Source: DASRHT01 sp035293765 (GTDB lineage: Bacteria; Chloroflexota; Ktedonobacteria; Ktedonobacterales; Ktedonobacteraceae). Taken from it: a DNA stretch of 64,000 bases. The stretch spans positions 90,901 to 154,900 of the forward strand of contig DATGMF010000055.1 in NCBI GenBank assembly GCA_035293765.1, given 5' to 3'. The translations under genes and the position numbers were made by a program. The stretch's first letter is position 1. The number at the start of each line of letters is the position of its first letter. The notes below the pieces were generated by a model. It did no database searches. It saw only the letters and a program-made list of their open reading frames with translations, and was not told where the DNA came from. Below are positions 15,508 through 23,908 of the stretch, one piece after another.

Positions 15508-16406
15508 CAGCGACTATTCTGGATGGACGAGCGATGGGCGCGGAGATTCGGGCGGAGTTGCGCGAGGATGTCCGGCGCTATATGCAGGAGCGCGGTCAGC
15601 CTCCTGGTCTGGTGATTGTCCGCGTCGGCGGCGATGCCGCGTCCGGCGTTTATAGCAAAGCTATCCTGCGCATTGCTGACGATATCGGTGTGCATGCACG
15701 CCTGGAGCAACTGCCCGCCGTCATCTCGCCCGACGAGTTGCGCTCGACCCTGCTCCATTTAAATCATGACAATGCCACTCAAGGGATCATCGTCCAGATG
15801 CCGCTGCCCGCGCATCTTTCGCAAAAGATGGTGATCGAAACCATTGCGCCAGAGAAAGATGTCGATGGCATCAGCTCGTTAAGCGCCGGCAATCTCTTTC
15901 TTGGCCTGCCCAGCTTCTTACCCTCGACCGCTGCGGCTGTGATGGAAATCCTTGAGCGCACCAATACATCTCTTGCGGGCAAACGGGCCATCGTCCTGGG
16001 GCGCAGCAACGTCGTTGGCAAGCCGCTCTCCATGATGCTGTTGCAGAAAAATGCCACCGTGACGGTCTGCCATTCGCGCACCGCCGACCTGGCAACCTTC
16101 ACGCGCGAGGCCGATATTCTGATCGCGGCAGTCGGTCGCCCCAAAATGGTGATGGCGGAGATGGTGCGCCCCGGTGCGATAGTCATTGATGTGGGCATCA
16201 ATCCTTTGCCAGAGGGCGGCATCGTCGGCGATGTCGATTTTGCAGCGGTACGCGAGATAGCTGGCGCGCTCACGCCAACCCCTGGCGGCGTCGGCCCGCT
16301 CACCAATGTGGTGCTATTAAAACAATGCGTTCAGGCTGCATGGCAACAGGCCGGCGGTCGTCCGCAAAGCGCAAAGGAAGCATCGGGTTCAACGCAAACA
16401 TCGTAG
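15504..16406 (+). CDS. folD: Bifunctional methylene-THF dehydrogenase / methenyl-THF cyclohydrolase
   Basis: FolD (300 residues) oxidises 5,10-methylene-THF with NADP and hydrolyses the methenyl form to 10-formyl-THF in the cytoplasm. Visible family parts are YSKAI with the catalytic Lys, QMPLPAHLSQKMVIETIAPE and KDVDG, the NADP-binding GRSNVVGKP, and TPTPGGVGPLT near the C-terminus. It starts at GTG 15504 inside the last codons of fchA, and the two together route one-carbon units. The C-terminal ~20 residues are Gln/Ser/Thr-rich and unusual. A MITE-like element begins 16 nt after the stop. Confidence 0.97.
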   Translation: MTATILDGRAMGAEIRAELREDVRRYMQERGQPPGLVIVRVGGDAASGVYSKAILRIADDIGVHARLEQLPAVISPDELRSTLLHLNHDNATQGIIVQMPLPAHLSQKMVIETIAPEKDVDGISSLSAGNLFLGLPSFLPSTAAAVMEILERTNTSLAGKRAIVLGRSNVVGKPLSMMLLQKNATVTVCHSRTADLATFTREADILIAAVGRPKMVMAEMVRPGAIVIDVGINPLPEGGIVGDVDFAAVREIAGALTPTPGGVGPLTNVVLLKQCVQAAWQQAGGRPQSAKEASGSTQTS

Positions 16407-16421
16407 AAACCCTTGAATGAA

Positions 16422-16547
16422 GCTGGTCATACCCTCCGTGGCCGACGGGATTCATGCCGTCCGCTTTAGCGCCCCGCTCATCCTCTCCAAAGGGTGGCAG
16501 TAAACTGGACGCGATCAATCTCGTTGCCACAGGAGGGCATGACCAGC
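16422..16547. mobile_element. MITE-like element between folD and the tail-like gene
   Basis: The ends pair over about 20 bp with one bulge and one mismatch: GCTGGTCATACCCTCCGTGG from 16422, against the inverse of 16528-16547. Further in are GGGATTCATGCCGTCCGC and GGACGCGATCAATCTCGTTG, members of the GGACGCG repeat family found elsewhere in the window. There is no coding capacity. Confidence 0.55.
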
Positions 16548-16603
16548 ATAAATTGTTCATGCGCATCATAGGGATAATGGCTCTTTACCATTGGGCGATG
16601 AAC

Positions 16604-16675
16604 GGTAGGGGCAATGCTTTGCGCTCGCCCTGGTGGTTGCAGCAATAAATTGGACGCGATCAATCGGGTCCCTAC
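16604..16675. repeat. Two dispersed-repeat copies in tandem
   Basis: 16604-16630 starts GGTAGGGGCAATGCTTTGCG and belongs to the GGGGCAA...TTGCCCC family. 16652-16675 reads GGACGCGATCAATCGGGTCC plus CTAC and is identical to 50333-50356 inside a permease gene. They precede the tail-like gene. Confidence 0.6.
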
Positions 16676-16783
16676 TTGCGTTTTTCCCTTTTCTCTGCTA
16701 TAATTATTACCAAGCAAGCAGTATTGCTTACCTCTAACGTCGCTCCTCTTGTTGAATTTCCTCTCCGCGAAAGGCTTCCGCTG

Positions 16784-18838
16784 ATGGTTCGCTCACTCGA
16801 TTCCGCTCTGGTAAATGCGCTGAACAATGTTACACGCCGCCCGGCTCTCTCCCTGACCATTGAAGATCATGTGATCCATTATAGCCTCTATCAGTCGCCC
16901 GGGACGGCTGATGCCTGGAATGACGCCTGCATCGCCAGCGATAATAGCATTATTCGCGTCCAGGTCACGCGTGGCGGCTCCTTCGTCTCCAATTTTCAGT
17001 TTCAGCGTATCACCGATCCCTCTCAGGCCACGCAATGGGCAACCTGGACGACATTATCAGGATCAGCAGGATTAATCTTCCAGGATGGTGGATGCGCGGT
17101 CGCCAATTCCGGTGGCACTCTCTTCGCCTTTGCTCAACGCGGCACCGGCGGCAACAATCTCTGGGTCTGGACCTCCACCAACAATGGAGTGACATGGACC
17201 GGACCCGTTAGCGTGCTCTCGCCGCCCGGAGGCGCGCTGTTGAAGGGGATAGGCAGCGCCGGCAATAACGACGTGTTTTTCCTCTACGATGTCAGTAGCG
17301 GCGAGGCGATAGGCTGCTCATTTTATGCAGCCGGAAGCTGGTCGGCGCTCAACGCCTGGACGCTGCCGGCCATTCCCTATGGCGCCGGTCTGGCCGTTGC
17401 CTGGACCGGCACGGTTTACAGCCTGGTTTATTCAGATGGCTATAGCCTTGCCTCCTGTACATTCAATCCATCTGGCTCGCTATGGAGCAGCGGCACGCTT
17501 ATTGCGCCGGCGACCGGCACCGCCATCGGTCGCGTTGCACCGCGCCTCTCGTTTGCCGATGGCCTCTATACGCTGACCTGCATCGAACTGGACTCCGGCT
17601 TGCTGACCGGTTCCGTCTATAGCTATCCTCGCCTCAGACAATCGGCTGACCTCGTTCACTGGTCGAATGGGCTGATTGCGCACGACATCAGTTGCAGCCT
17701 GGGCGCTGTCGCCTTCAAGCTGGTCACGCCAAATACAGGCAATGCTGGCCCACGCTATTACCTGGCCTCGCTCGCCACTGTCAATAGCGCCCCCGCCTTT
17801 CGCAACACCAGCCCGACTCAATTTCTCGACGCGTCCGCCTCGATCTTATCGTATCGCCGCAGCGAGGAGCCGGGGAAGCCTGCTCGCCTGGAAGTGCTAC
17901 TCGATAATGCGCAGGGAGCCTATAACGCCCTTGTAACTTCAGCGGGAAGCTATCAGCCGATTGGCTTAAACGCTTCGATGGTGCTGAGCGAAGGATACAA
18001 AACAGGTGCCCCACCAACGGTGAATGATGTGGTGCGGGTAGGGGTTTATCACATTACGCAGCTACATTTTGTGCGTTCGCCAGAGGAGAACCAGCTCTTA
18101 TTGATCGGGCAGGACCTCTCGCGCACGCTGGATCTGACGGTGCGTTATCAGAATGCCTACACCAATCAGACACTGGCTTACCTCGTAACAGAGGTCTGCG
18201 CCCGCGCCGGCCTGTTTGCCATCGCTTTGCCTGGAACGTCACAGATGAGCCAGGTGGTCGCGACCTTCGTGTTACAGGCAGGGCAATCGTACCGCCACGC
18301 GCTTGATGAGCTCTGCGCTACCTATGGCCTGCTCTACTTCCTCGATCAAAACGAGGAACTGCAATTTCGCGAGCTGTCCAGCAGCGATCCTTCGGTCTGG
18401 ACTTATCAGCCAGAGATTGAAACAGTGAGCTTCGGCAGCAATGAGCAGCGAGCCAATCATATTATCGTCAGTGGCAAGCCGCCTTCTGGCAGCGCGCCCG
18501 CCGCTTTGACTACCGCGGAAGCCTATGACGACGCCCATATGCATTTAGTCGGATTGGAGCGCCTCCTGCATCATGTTGATCCGAAACTGACCACAACGGC
18601 CCAATGCAGTCAGAAAGCCGCTTTCCTGCTGGCTCAGGAGGTGCGTACCCAGGTGATCCATACCGTTACTGTGCCGCTCAACCCGGCATTGCAGGCGCTG
18701 GATGGCATCACCCTGATCGATAGCGCGGCCCCACAGGGAAGCGGACAGAGCGCGGCGTGTCGTATCATGCGCCTCCAGGCTCATTACGATGCGCTGTCCG
18801 GTGTGAATGCATTACAGCTTACTCTCGAAGGGATGTAA
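16784..18838 (+). CDS. Orphan phage tail/baseplate-like protein
   Basis: A 684-residue protein from ATG 16784; GAAAGG is nine bases upstream, and an in-frame start at 16676 adds 36 residues. It starts like phage tail or tip proteins (a segment RRPALSLTIEDHVIHYS). Next comes a Trp/Gly/Ser-rich repetitive region of about 270 residues, resembling a sialidase/BNR beta-propeller. The C-terminal half has SYRRSEEPGKPARLEVLLDN, a VVRVGVYHITQL strand, and TVRYQNAYTNQTLAYLVTEV, as in tail hub or receptor-binding proteins. No other phage gene is nearby, so it may be a domesticated remnant. GC is like its neighbours. Confidence 0.55.
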   Translation: MVRSLDSALVNALNNVTRRPALSLTIEDHVIHYSLYQSPGTADAWNDACIASDNSIIRVQVTRGGSFVSNFQFQRITDPSQATQWATWTTLSGSAGLIFQDGGCAVANSGGTLFAFAQRGTGGNNLWVWTSTNNGVTWTGPVSVLSPPGGALLKGIGSAGNNDVFFLYDVSSGEAIGCSFYAAGSWSALNAWTLPAIPYGAGLAVAWTGTVYSLVYSDGYSLASCTFNPSGSLWSSGTLIAPATGTAIGRVAPRLSFADGLYTLTCIELDSGLLTGSVYSYPRLRQSADLVHWSNGLIAHDISCSLGAVAFKLVTPNTGNAGPRYYLASLATVNSAPAFRNTSPTQFLDASASILSYRRSEEPGKPARLEVLLDNAQGAYNALVTSAGSYQPIGLNASMVLSEGYKTGAPPTVNDVVRVGVYHITQLHFVRSPEENQLLLIGQDLSRTLDLTVRYQNAYTNQTLAYLVTEVCARAGLFAIALPGTSQMSQVVATFVLQAGQSYRHALDELCATYGLLYFLDQNEELQFRELSSSDPSVWTYQPEIETVSFGSNEQRANHIIVSGKPPSGSAPAALTTAEAYDDAHMHLVGLERLLHHVDPKLTTTAQCSQKAAFLLAQEVRTQVIHTVTVPLNPALQALDGITLIDSAAPQGSGQSAACRIMRLQAHYDALSGVNALQLTLEGM

Positions 18839-18847
18839 GGTGTTTGC

Positions 18848-19330
18848 CTATGCTTTGCCAGCTCTGCGCCGGCGAGCTGCCGCCGCCTTTTGCCGCCGCT
18901 CGCGCCGCTTGCGTAGCTGCTCCGCCTGCTGTTCTGCGGTCATAGGAGATTTCTCTATCGTCACAGAGCCTGTTTCCCTGGTCGTTTGCGCCTCCCGGCT
19001 TCTGCGCGCCTTGCGTGACGTGGCAATGCCCTGATAGACCACATAGGCCGCCAGGGCGCCAGAGGCAAGCAGAATTACCAGGTAGGCCGGGATCACCAGC
19101 GCATTGAAATTTGAGGGAAGCCAGCCATAGGAGAGGCTGATGCTGAGGAAAAAAGCGACTGAAAGCAGCAAATACTCAATGCCGGTCAGGATCGCGATCT
19201 GCTTATACCAGACGGGTGATTCTCCCTGCGCCCGCGCTCGCAGGATGCGCCGCCGTCCCATCACGAGATTGAAGATGCCCAGGCCAATAAAAATAAGACC
19301 GAATAGAATCACAAGACGCGGATCAAACAT
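18848..19330 (-). CDS. Small membrane protein with a basic C-terminal tail
   Basis: A 160-residue protein with three predicted membrane segments at about 7-25 (LVILFGLIFIGLGIFNLVMG), 47-70 and 78-103. The last ~55 residues are strongly charged, with RKRRERRQKAAAARRRRAGKA at the end, and should be cytoplasmic. The function is not recognised. It converges on the tail-like gene with a 9-nt gap. Confidence 0.7.
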   Translation of the reverse strand: MFDPRLVILFGLIFIGLGIFNLVMGRRRILRARAQGESPVWYKQIAILTGIEYLLLSVAFFLSISLSYGWLPSNFNALVIPAYLVILLASGALAAYVVYQGIATSRKARRSREAQTTRETGSVTIEKSPMTAEQQAEQLRKRRERRQKAAAARRRRAGKA

Positions 19331-19505
19331 AGAGACTTACTCCTGCTACACCTGTTACAATGAAAACCTGCACCCGCTCGCAGCAAAATCACGCCTGCCT
19401 GGCTCAGATCAGTCCTGCAAGCCATTTCCTCATAGTGCATTGTAGCTCATTGTTCCCATTCGTACAATGTCTCCTTCTACCGATTTATCATTATTTATTC
19501 CTGTA

Positions 19506-19547
19506 GTGATAAAAGGGGAAAATGTTGTGGTGATAAAAGGGAAAAAA
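19506..19547. promoter_or_regulatory. Direct repeat GTGATAAAAGGG, possible binding sites
   Basis: GTGATAAAAGGGGAAAA (19506) recurs as GTGATAAAAGGGAAAAAA at 19530, a 24-nt step. Both copies are A-rich downstream. They lie about 280 bp before the hem promoter. Their role is inferred only. Confidence 0.4.
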
Positions 19548-19604
19548 TGCGTTGCTATTCGTTAGAAAAAGTAGGAGTGCCAAGACGAGGAAAGATAGAA
19601 AAAG

Positions 19605-19685
19605 ACATAGGATGGTGGAAAGAGGCCATCAGCCCGAGCGCATACCACAGGAGGTCTGCTCATTCTCCTCTGTGTCATCCTATGT
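19605..19685. other. Long hairpin in the hem upstream region
   Basis: The ends ACATAGGATG (19605-19614) and CATCCTATGT (19676-19685) pair perfectly over 10 bp. A second stem (CACAGGAGG with CTCCTCTGTG, one bulge) forms inside. It is upstream of the identified promoter, so it may be a DNA element or the leader of a longer transcript. Confidence 0.4.
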
Positions 19686-19788
19686 GTTGTAAGGATGCAT
19701 GGCTGTTAAGGAATGGGTAAATTCGTCCAGGGAAAATACCTGAGAGAAAATAAGGTACTGCCCTGATAAGATTTCCTGGATGTAGGGC

Positions 19789-19816
19789 TTGACTAATGGC
19801 GAAAAAACGATAAAAT
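19789..19816 (+). promoter_or_regulatory. Promoter of the hem cluster
   Basis: TTGACT (19789-19794) and TAAAAT (19811-19816) are 16 nt apart, with the hemA start 43 nt further on. This matches a housekeeping sigma promoter. Confidence 0.65.
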
Positions 19817-19858
19817 CTCTATAGAGTGCCAAAATTTTTTGAGATTTATGAGGTTTGC

Positions 19859-21220
19859 ATGCACATCAAGGTTGTTGGAGTCGATCACACCACCGCCCCC
19901 ATCGCGCTGCGTGAACGTCTCGCCTGTACATCTCGCCAGATCCCTCAATTACTTCAGGCCGCCCGCGAAATCGCGCAGGAGTGCGTGGTGCTCTCCACAT
20001 GCAATCGTGTGGAGCTGTACGCTGTTTGCCCAGAGGAAAGTCAAGGATGCTCAGAGCTGCTGCGTGTATTGAGCGAGACACGAGAGGTAGCGTTTGATGA
20101 GCTGGAACCCCATTGTTTTAGTTTTGTAGATCAACAAGCTGTAATGCATCTCTTTGGCGTCGCCAGTGGATTGCACTCACTTGTCCCCGGGGAGCCCCAG
20201 ATTCAGGGTCAGGTCGTTGATGCCCTGGAGGCCGCTCAGGGCAGCGGTCAAGCCGGTCCCATTCTTTCCGCTCTATTTCGGGCCGCGGTCGTCGCCGGCA
20301 AGCGCGCTCGCAGCGAGACCGGGATCAGCCGCAGTGCCACCTCGGTCAGCCATGTCGCGGTACAGTTGGCGCGGCGTTTATTTCCAGCGATCCAGGATAC
20401 CCGCGTGCTTTTGATCGGCTCCGGCAAGATGAGCGAACTGGCCGCGCGTAATTTGTGCGATCATGGGGCACGACAATTGGTGATTATCAATCGCACCCTG
20501 GCGCACGCCGTTGACCTGGCGCAGGCTCTTAACGCGACCCATCGCTCCTTCATCGAACTTCCTGATTCCCTGGTGGAGGCCGATGTCGTCATTAGCTCCA
20601 CTACAGCCCCACACGCGATCATTACTCCCGAAATCATGCAAACGGTGCTCGAACGGCGCGCGCGCCGTTCGTTACTACTTATCGATATTGCCCTTCCCCG
20701 CGATGTCGATCCCATCGTTGGCGCAATGCCGGGCGTTCATCTTTATAACGTCGATGATCTACAATCCGAAGTTGAGCGTGGTATCCTTTTGCGTTTACAA
20801 GAAGCCGAGCGCGTGCGCATGATCATCAACGAGGAAGCAGAAGCATTTGAGCGCTGGCTGGCATCGCTCAGCGTCGTTGGCACGATCAGCGATCTGCGCC
20901 AGTATGTCGATCTGCTGCGCCAGCAAGAGCTTGAGCGCACGCTGCGCCAGATCTCTCCATCTCTCTCTACGCGCGAACTGGCCGCTGTACAGGAATTAAC
21001 GACACGGCTCGTCAACAAATTGTTGCATACCCCTACCCTGCGCTTGAAAGATGCTGCCGCCGCCGGCCAGGGGCATGTCTACGCCGAAGCCATGCGCTAT
21101 TTATTTGGTCTGGAAAATGCGAATGAAACGAATAGTAATAGGGACGCGAGCCAGCAAACTCGCAATGATACAAACGAACTGGGTGATCGAGCGACTGCGC
21201 CAGCAGTGGCCCAATCTTGA
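19859..21220 (+). CDS. hemA: Glutamyl-tRNA reductase
   Basis: HemA (GluTR) reduces glutamyl-tRNA(Glu) with NADPH to glutamate-1-semialdehyde, the first committed step of C5-pathway heme synthesis. The start has GVDHTTAPIALRERLA. The catalytic site is STCNR (46-50, nucleophile Cys48). PGEPQIQGQV follows at about 110, the NADP-binding GSGKMSEL around 180-187, and the helical dimerisation domain in the C-terminal third. ATG 19859 has GAGGT just upstream; a longer frame from 19826 is not favoured. The last ~35 residues are Asn/Thr/Ala-rich, unlike the family, and overlap the start of hemC by 104 nt. Confidence 0.97.
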   Translation: MHIKVVGVDHTTAPIALRERLACTSRQIPQLLQAAREIAQECVVLSTCNRVELYAVCPEESQGCSELLRVLSETREVAFDELEPHCFSFVDQQAVMHLFGVASGLHSLVPGEPQIQGQVVDALEAAQGSGQAGPILSALFRAAVVAGKRARSETGISRSATSVSHVAVQLARRLFPAIQDTRVLLIGSGKMSELAARNLCDHGARQLVIINRTLAHAVDLAQALNATHRSFIELPDSLVEADVVISSTTAPHAIITPEIMQTVLERRARRSLLLIDIALPRDVDPIVGAMPGVHLYNVDDLQSEVERGILLRLQEAERVRMIINEEAEAFERWLASLSVVGTISDLRQYVDLLRQQELERTLRQISPSLSTRELAAVQELTTRLVNKLLHTPTLRLKDAAAAGQGHVYAEAMRYLFGLENANETNSNRDASQQTRNDTNELGDRATAPAVAQS

Positions 21221-22223
21221 GATTGCCATTGAGCAGATTCATACGACCGGAGACCGCGTCAGCACTTTACCGCTCGCGCGCATAGGCGGCGATGGCATTT
21301 TTGTCACGGAGATCGAGCAGGCCCTCCGCGAGCGCCGCATCGATCTGGCGATCCATAGTTTGAAAGATTTGCCCACCGCTCAGCCGGATGGCCTGCGGGT
21401 CGTTGTTCCTGGCCCGCGTGAAGATGTACGAGATGTGTTCGTCTCGCATGTCCCGTTCCAGATTTCGGCACAGGGCATACAATTCCTTGCAGGCGGTCTG
21501 AGTGCCCCCACGATGAGGCGGGAAGCTACAAACTGTGGCAGCTCCCCACTGCATCGTGGGAGCGCTGGCCGTCTGGATAGCAAGACGGTAATGTACAATG
21601 GTTACCAATCTGCAACGCCGCTACGTATTGGTACATGTAGCCTGCGGCGGACGGCACAGGTGCTGGCGCTCTATCCCGATGCGCAAATTTTACCGTTAAG
21701 AGGCAATATTGATACACGCCTGCGTAAGCTGGAAAACGGCGACTACGATGCCATTCTCCTGGCTTCCGCCGGCCTGCATCGCATGGCATTGCAGCAGCGC
21801 CTCGCGGCTCGCTTGATATACTGTCCAATAGAGGCACTGTTGCCTGCCCCTGGACAGGGCGCGTTAGGATTGGAGATACGCGACGAGCCAGAATGGAAAA
21901 CGCTGCTGGCTCCTCTCGCCGATCCCGTTGTCCAGGCAGCAACGAGCGCGGAACGCATGTTTATGCGTCACCTGGGGGCTGGCTGCTATCTGCCCGTTGC
22001 CGCTTACGGCGAACTTGTTGATGGGACGCTCACCGTGACCGGGCTGGTGATCAGCCTTGATGGGCAGCGTCGTATTCGCGTTCGCCAGAGTAGGGCCTGG
22101 ACCCCTGGCTGCACGCTTGCATGCGCCGAACAGCTCGGCGTGGATCTGGCTGAACAGGCGCTTGATCAGGGGGCATCAGAGATTATCCAAGCTGTGAATG
22201 CTATCAGGTTGCAGGAGCGTTAA
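21117..22223 (+). CDS. hemC: Hydroxymethylbilane synthase (porphobilinogen deaminase) with an internal insertion
   Basis: HemC links four porphobilinogen units to hydroxymethylbilane on a dipyrromethane cofactor. Visible parts are IGTRASKLAMIQTNWV, FVTEIEQALRERRIDLAIHSLKDLP, LRGNIDTRLRKLENGDYDA, and HLGAGCYLPVAAYG, where Cys290 binds the cofactor. The usual Cys is near 242, so about 48 extra residues lie before it. They are found between VFVSHVPF and RIGTCSLRR and are encoded by a palindromic repeat (see 21507-21560). Start ATG 21117 or 21123, both within the end of hemA. hemD starts one base after the stop. Confidence 0.95.
   Translation: MRMKRIVIGTRASKLAMIQTNWVIERLRQQWPNLEIAIEQIHTTGDRVSTLPLARIGGDGIFVTEIEQALRERRIDLAIHSLKDLPTAQPDGLRVVVPGPREDVRDVFVSHVPFQISAQGIQFLAGGLSAPTMRREATNCGSSPLHRGSAGRLDSKTVMYNGYQSATPLRIGTCSLRRTAQVLALYPDAQILPLRGNIDTRLRKLENGDYDAILLASAGLHRMALQQRLAARLIYCPIEALLPAPGQGALGLEIRDEPEWKTLLAPLADPVVQAATSAERMFMRHLGAGCYLPVAAYGELVDGTLTVTGLVISLDGQRRIRVRQSRAWTPGCTLACAEQLGVDLAEQALDQGASEIIQAVNAIRLQER
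21507..21560. repeat. Palindromic element inside hemC
   Basis: CCCACGATG (21507-21515) is inversely repeated at 21552-21560; inside it GGGAAGCT (21520-21527) pairs with AGCTCCC (21540-21546). Outside, AGTGC/GCGCT and further bases extend the symmetry. It encodes part of the extra segment of HemC that other HemC proteins lack. Confidence 0.6.
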
Positions 22224-22224
22224 C

Positions 22225-23103
22225 ATGGTCGAAAAACAGATTGCCGCACAACCATTACAAGGGAAGCGTATTCTGGTAACAAGAACGCCGCGCCAGGCTG
22301 CTGTTTTATGCCAGCGGCTGCGTGAGCTTGGCGCTATCCCGGTGGAATTTCCGACCATTCGCATTATTCCGCCGCAAGATTGGGAGCAGTTGGATGCTGC
22401 CTTGCGGCGGCTCTACGCCACCGATGGCACAGGATATGATTGGCTGGTCTTCACCAGCGCCAATGGCGTGAACATTTGTATTGACCGTTTGCGCTCTCTT
22501 GGCTATGATCCTCAGACAATGATCGGCATTCGCGTTGCCGCGATTGGCCCGGCGACCGCGACGGCCCTGGCGCATCATGGCATTACCGCCGATCTCGTAC
22601 CCGAGGAGTATATCGCTGAAAGCGTAGCCGCGGCCCTGATTAAAGACACGCTGAACCGTGGCCTGTCTATGTCGGGGCAACGTATTCTCTTAGCGCGTGC
22701 CGCCGAAGCGCGCAAGGTGCTCGTCACCGAGTTGCAGCGCGCCGGAGCGCAAGTAGACGAGGTAGCAGGCTACTATACCGTGCCTGCCACCACTGACGAT
22801 GAGAAGGGGCGCGAAGTGTTGCGCCTGCTGCAACAACGTCAGATTGATATTCTAACTTTTACCAGTTCTTCAACTGTCAAAAATTTTATTGCATGGCTGA
22901 AAAGTTGTGAGCAGGGTGGAGCGGGGCCTCTGATGGACCTTGTCACGCAGCATACCCAACTTGCCAGCATTGGCCCAATTACTTCACAGACCGCGCGTGA
23001 ACTTGGCCTTCACGTCGATATTGAAGCCAAATCGTTTACCATCCACGGTCTGGTGAAAGCGATCATTCAACACGAGGAAACATCATGGCAGAACAAACCG
23101 TAA
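22225..23103 (+). CDS. hemD: Uroporphyrinogen-III synthase
   Basis: HemD closes hydroxymethylbilane to uroporphyrinogen III with inversion of ring D. The protein has 292 residues in two lobes. Recognisable are GKRILVTRTPRQAAVL, WLVFTSANGVNICIDRL, GVAAIGPATATAL-like (RVAAIGPATATALAHHG), and the second-lobe pieces ILLARAAEARKVL and LTFTSSSTVKNF. Sequence is poorly conserved in this family, so context adds weight: it lies between hemC and hemQ. AGGAGC lies upstream of ATG 22225. The last 19 nt overlap hemQ. Confidence 0.92.
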   Translation: MVEKQIAAQPLQGKRILVTRTPRQAAVLCQRLRELGAIPVEFPTIRIIPPQDWEQLDAALRRLYATDGTGYDWLVFTSANGVNICIDRLRSLGYDPQTMIGIRVAAIGPATATALAHHGITADLVPEEYIAESVAAALIKDTLNRGLSMSGQRILLARAAEARKVLVTELQRAGAQVDEVAGYYTVPATTDDEKGREVLRLLQQRQIDILTFTSSSTVKNFIAWLKSCEQGGAGPLMDLVTQHTQLASIGPITSQTARELGLHVDIEAKSFTIHGLVKAIIQHEETSWQNKP

Positions 23104-23852
23104 TGACCCAATCTGACGCATTGGTACTCGAAACAGAAGGTAGGGGCAACCCCTCGCGGTTGCCCAAACAAGCCCGTCAGTTGGTGCGCTTTACGTTTTA
23201 TAAACTCGATCCCCAATGGCAGTTACTTCCGGCCCATAGGCGCGAACAGGGCCGGCAGGAGCTGACCACCATTGTCGAAAAATATGGTGAACAAGCATTG
23301 ATCCGTACCTTTGGTCTCTACGGCATACGCTCGGACTGCGATTTCATGATCTGGCAGGCAACCTATGATATGGACGATCTGCGCTCATTAAATAGCCAGA
23401 TTCGCCGTAGTCCTATGGGTCCTTACCTGCGCGAAGCTCATAGCTTCCTCTCCATGACCAAGCGATCTATCTACGTTGGCAAGAACGCGCGCGGCATGCA
23501 TGATCCCCGCCTGGTGATCGTGCCTGATGACCGGAAATACCTTTTCGTCTATCCCTTTGTCAAAACGCGCCCCTGGTACTCGCTACCCATTGAGGATCGC
23601 AAGCGCATGATGAACGAGCATATCCGCGTGGGCCTCAAATATCCCACCGTCTCGCTCAATACGACCTATTCCTTCGGCCTGGATGACCAGGAGTTCGTCG
23701 TCGCCTTCGAGACCGACAATATCTCCGACTTCCTGGACCTCGTTCAGGAACTGCGCGAAACGGAGGCCAGCAGTTACACCTTACGCGATACGCCCATGTT
23801 CACCTGCGTCGCCCAATCCATCGGCGACATTCTAGAAGCAATTGGTGCATAG
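23085..23852 (+). CDS. hemQ: Coproheme decarboxylase-like (chlorite dismutase family)
   Basis: HemQ oxidatively decarboxylates coproheme III to heme b in the coproporphyrin-dependent pathway. The chlorite-dismutase-type fold is supported by VRFTFYKLDPQW, a long helix with YGIRSDCDFMIW, TKRSIYVGK, KYLFVYPFVKTRPWYSLP (conserved Tyr of the active site), and MMNEHIRVGLKYP, where His is a likely heme ligand region. Length 255. ATG 23085 is inside the end of hemD. Residues ~18-28 (GRGNPSRLPKQ) are encoded by a dispersed repeat at 23139-23165. The downstream gene hemL follows after 56 nt. HemE, HemY/CgoX and HemH are not in the window. Confidence 0.9.
   Translation: MAEQTVMTQSDALVLETEGRGNPSRLPKQARQLVRFTFYKLDPQWQLLPAHRREQGRQELTTIVEKYGEQALIRTFGLYGIRSDCDFMIWQATYDMDDLRSLNSQIRRSPMGPYLREAHSFLSMTKRSIYVGKNARGMHDPRLVIVPDDRKYLFVYPFVKTRPWYSLPIEDRKRMMNEHIRVGLKYPTVSLNTTYSFGLDDQEFVVAFETDNISDFLDLVQELRETEASSYTLRDTPMFTCVAQSIGDILEAIGA
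23139..23165. repeat. GGGGCAACC...GGTTGCCC repeat inside the hemQ 5' end
   Basis: A 27-bp palindrome with arms GGGCAACC and GGTTGCCC and a 6-nt loop. It is related to copies at 23863, 25396, 63752 and 16604. Here it codes in frame for about nine residues of HemQ. Confidence 0.6.
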
Positions 23853-23862
23853 CACCTGCCCA

Positions 23863-23889
23863 GGGCAACCGCAAGGGATTGCCCCTACC
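23863..23889. repeat. GGGCAACC...TTGCCCC repeat before hemL
   Basis: GGGCAACCGCAAGGGATTGC followed by CCCTACC; the core GGCAACCGCAAGGGATTGCCC is identical to the copy at 25396. It lies in the hemQ-hemL gap. Confidence 0.65.
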
Positions 23890-23908
23890 AGGAATTCGAG
23901 GTGAAGAG

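Larger units (their letters stand above)
19331..19858 (+). other. Leader and control region of the heme cluster
   Basis: A 528-bp stretch with no gene. It carries a direct-repeat pair at 19506-19547, a long hairpin at 19605-19685 and a promoter at 19789-19816, each listed separately. Confidence 0.6.

Noticed and set aside
19605..19685. Known riboswitch (cobalamin, T-box or similar) before hemA
   Set aside because: No conserved box of these families was seen; only simple stems are present.
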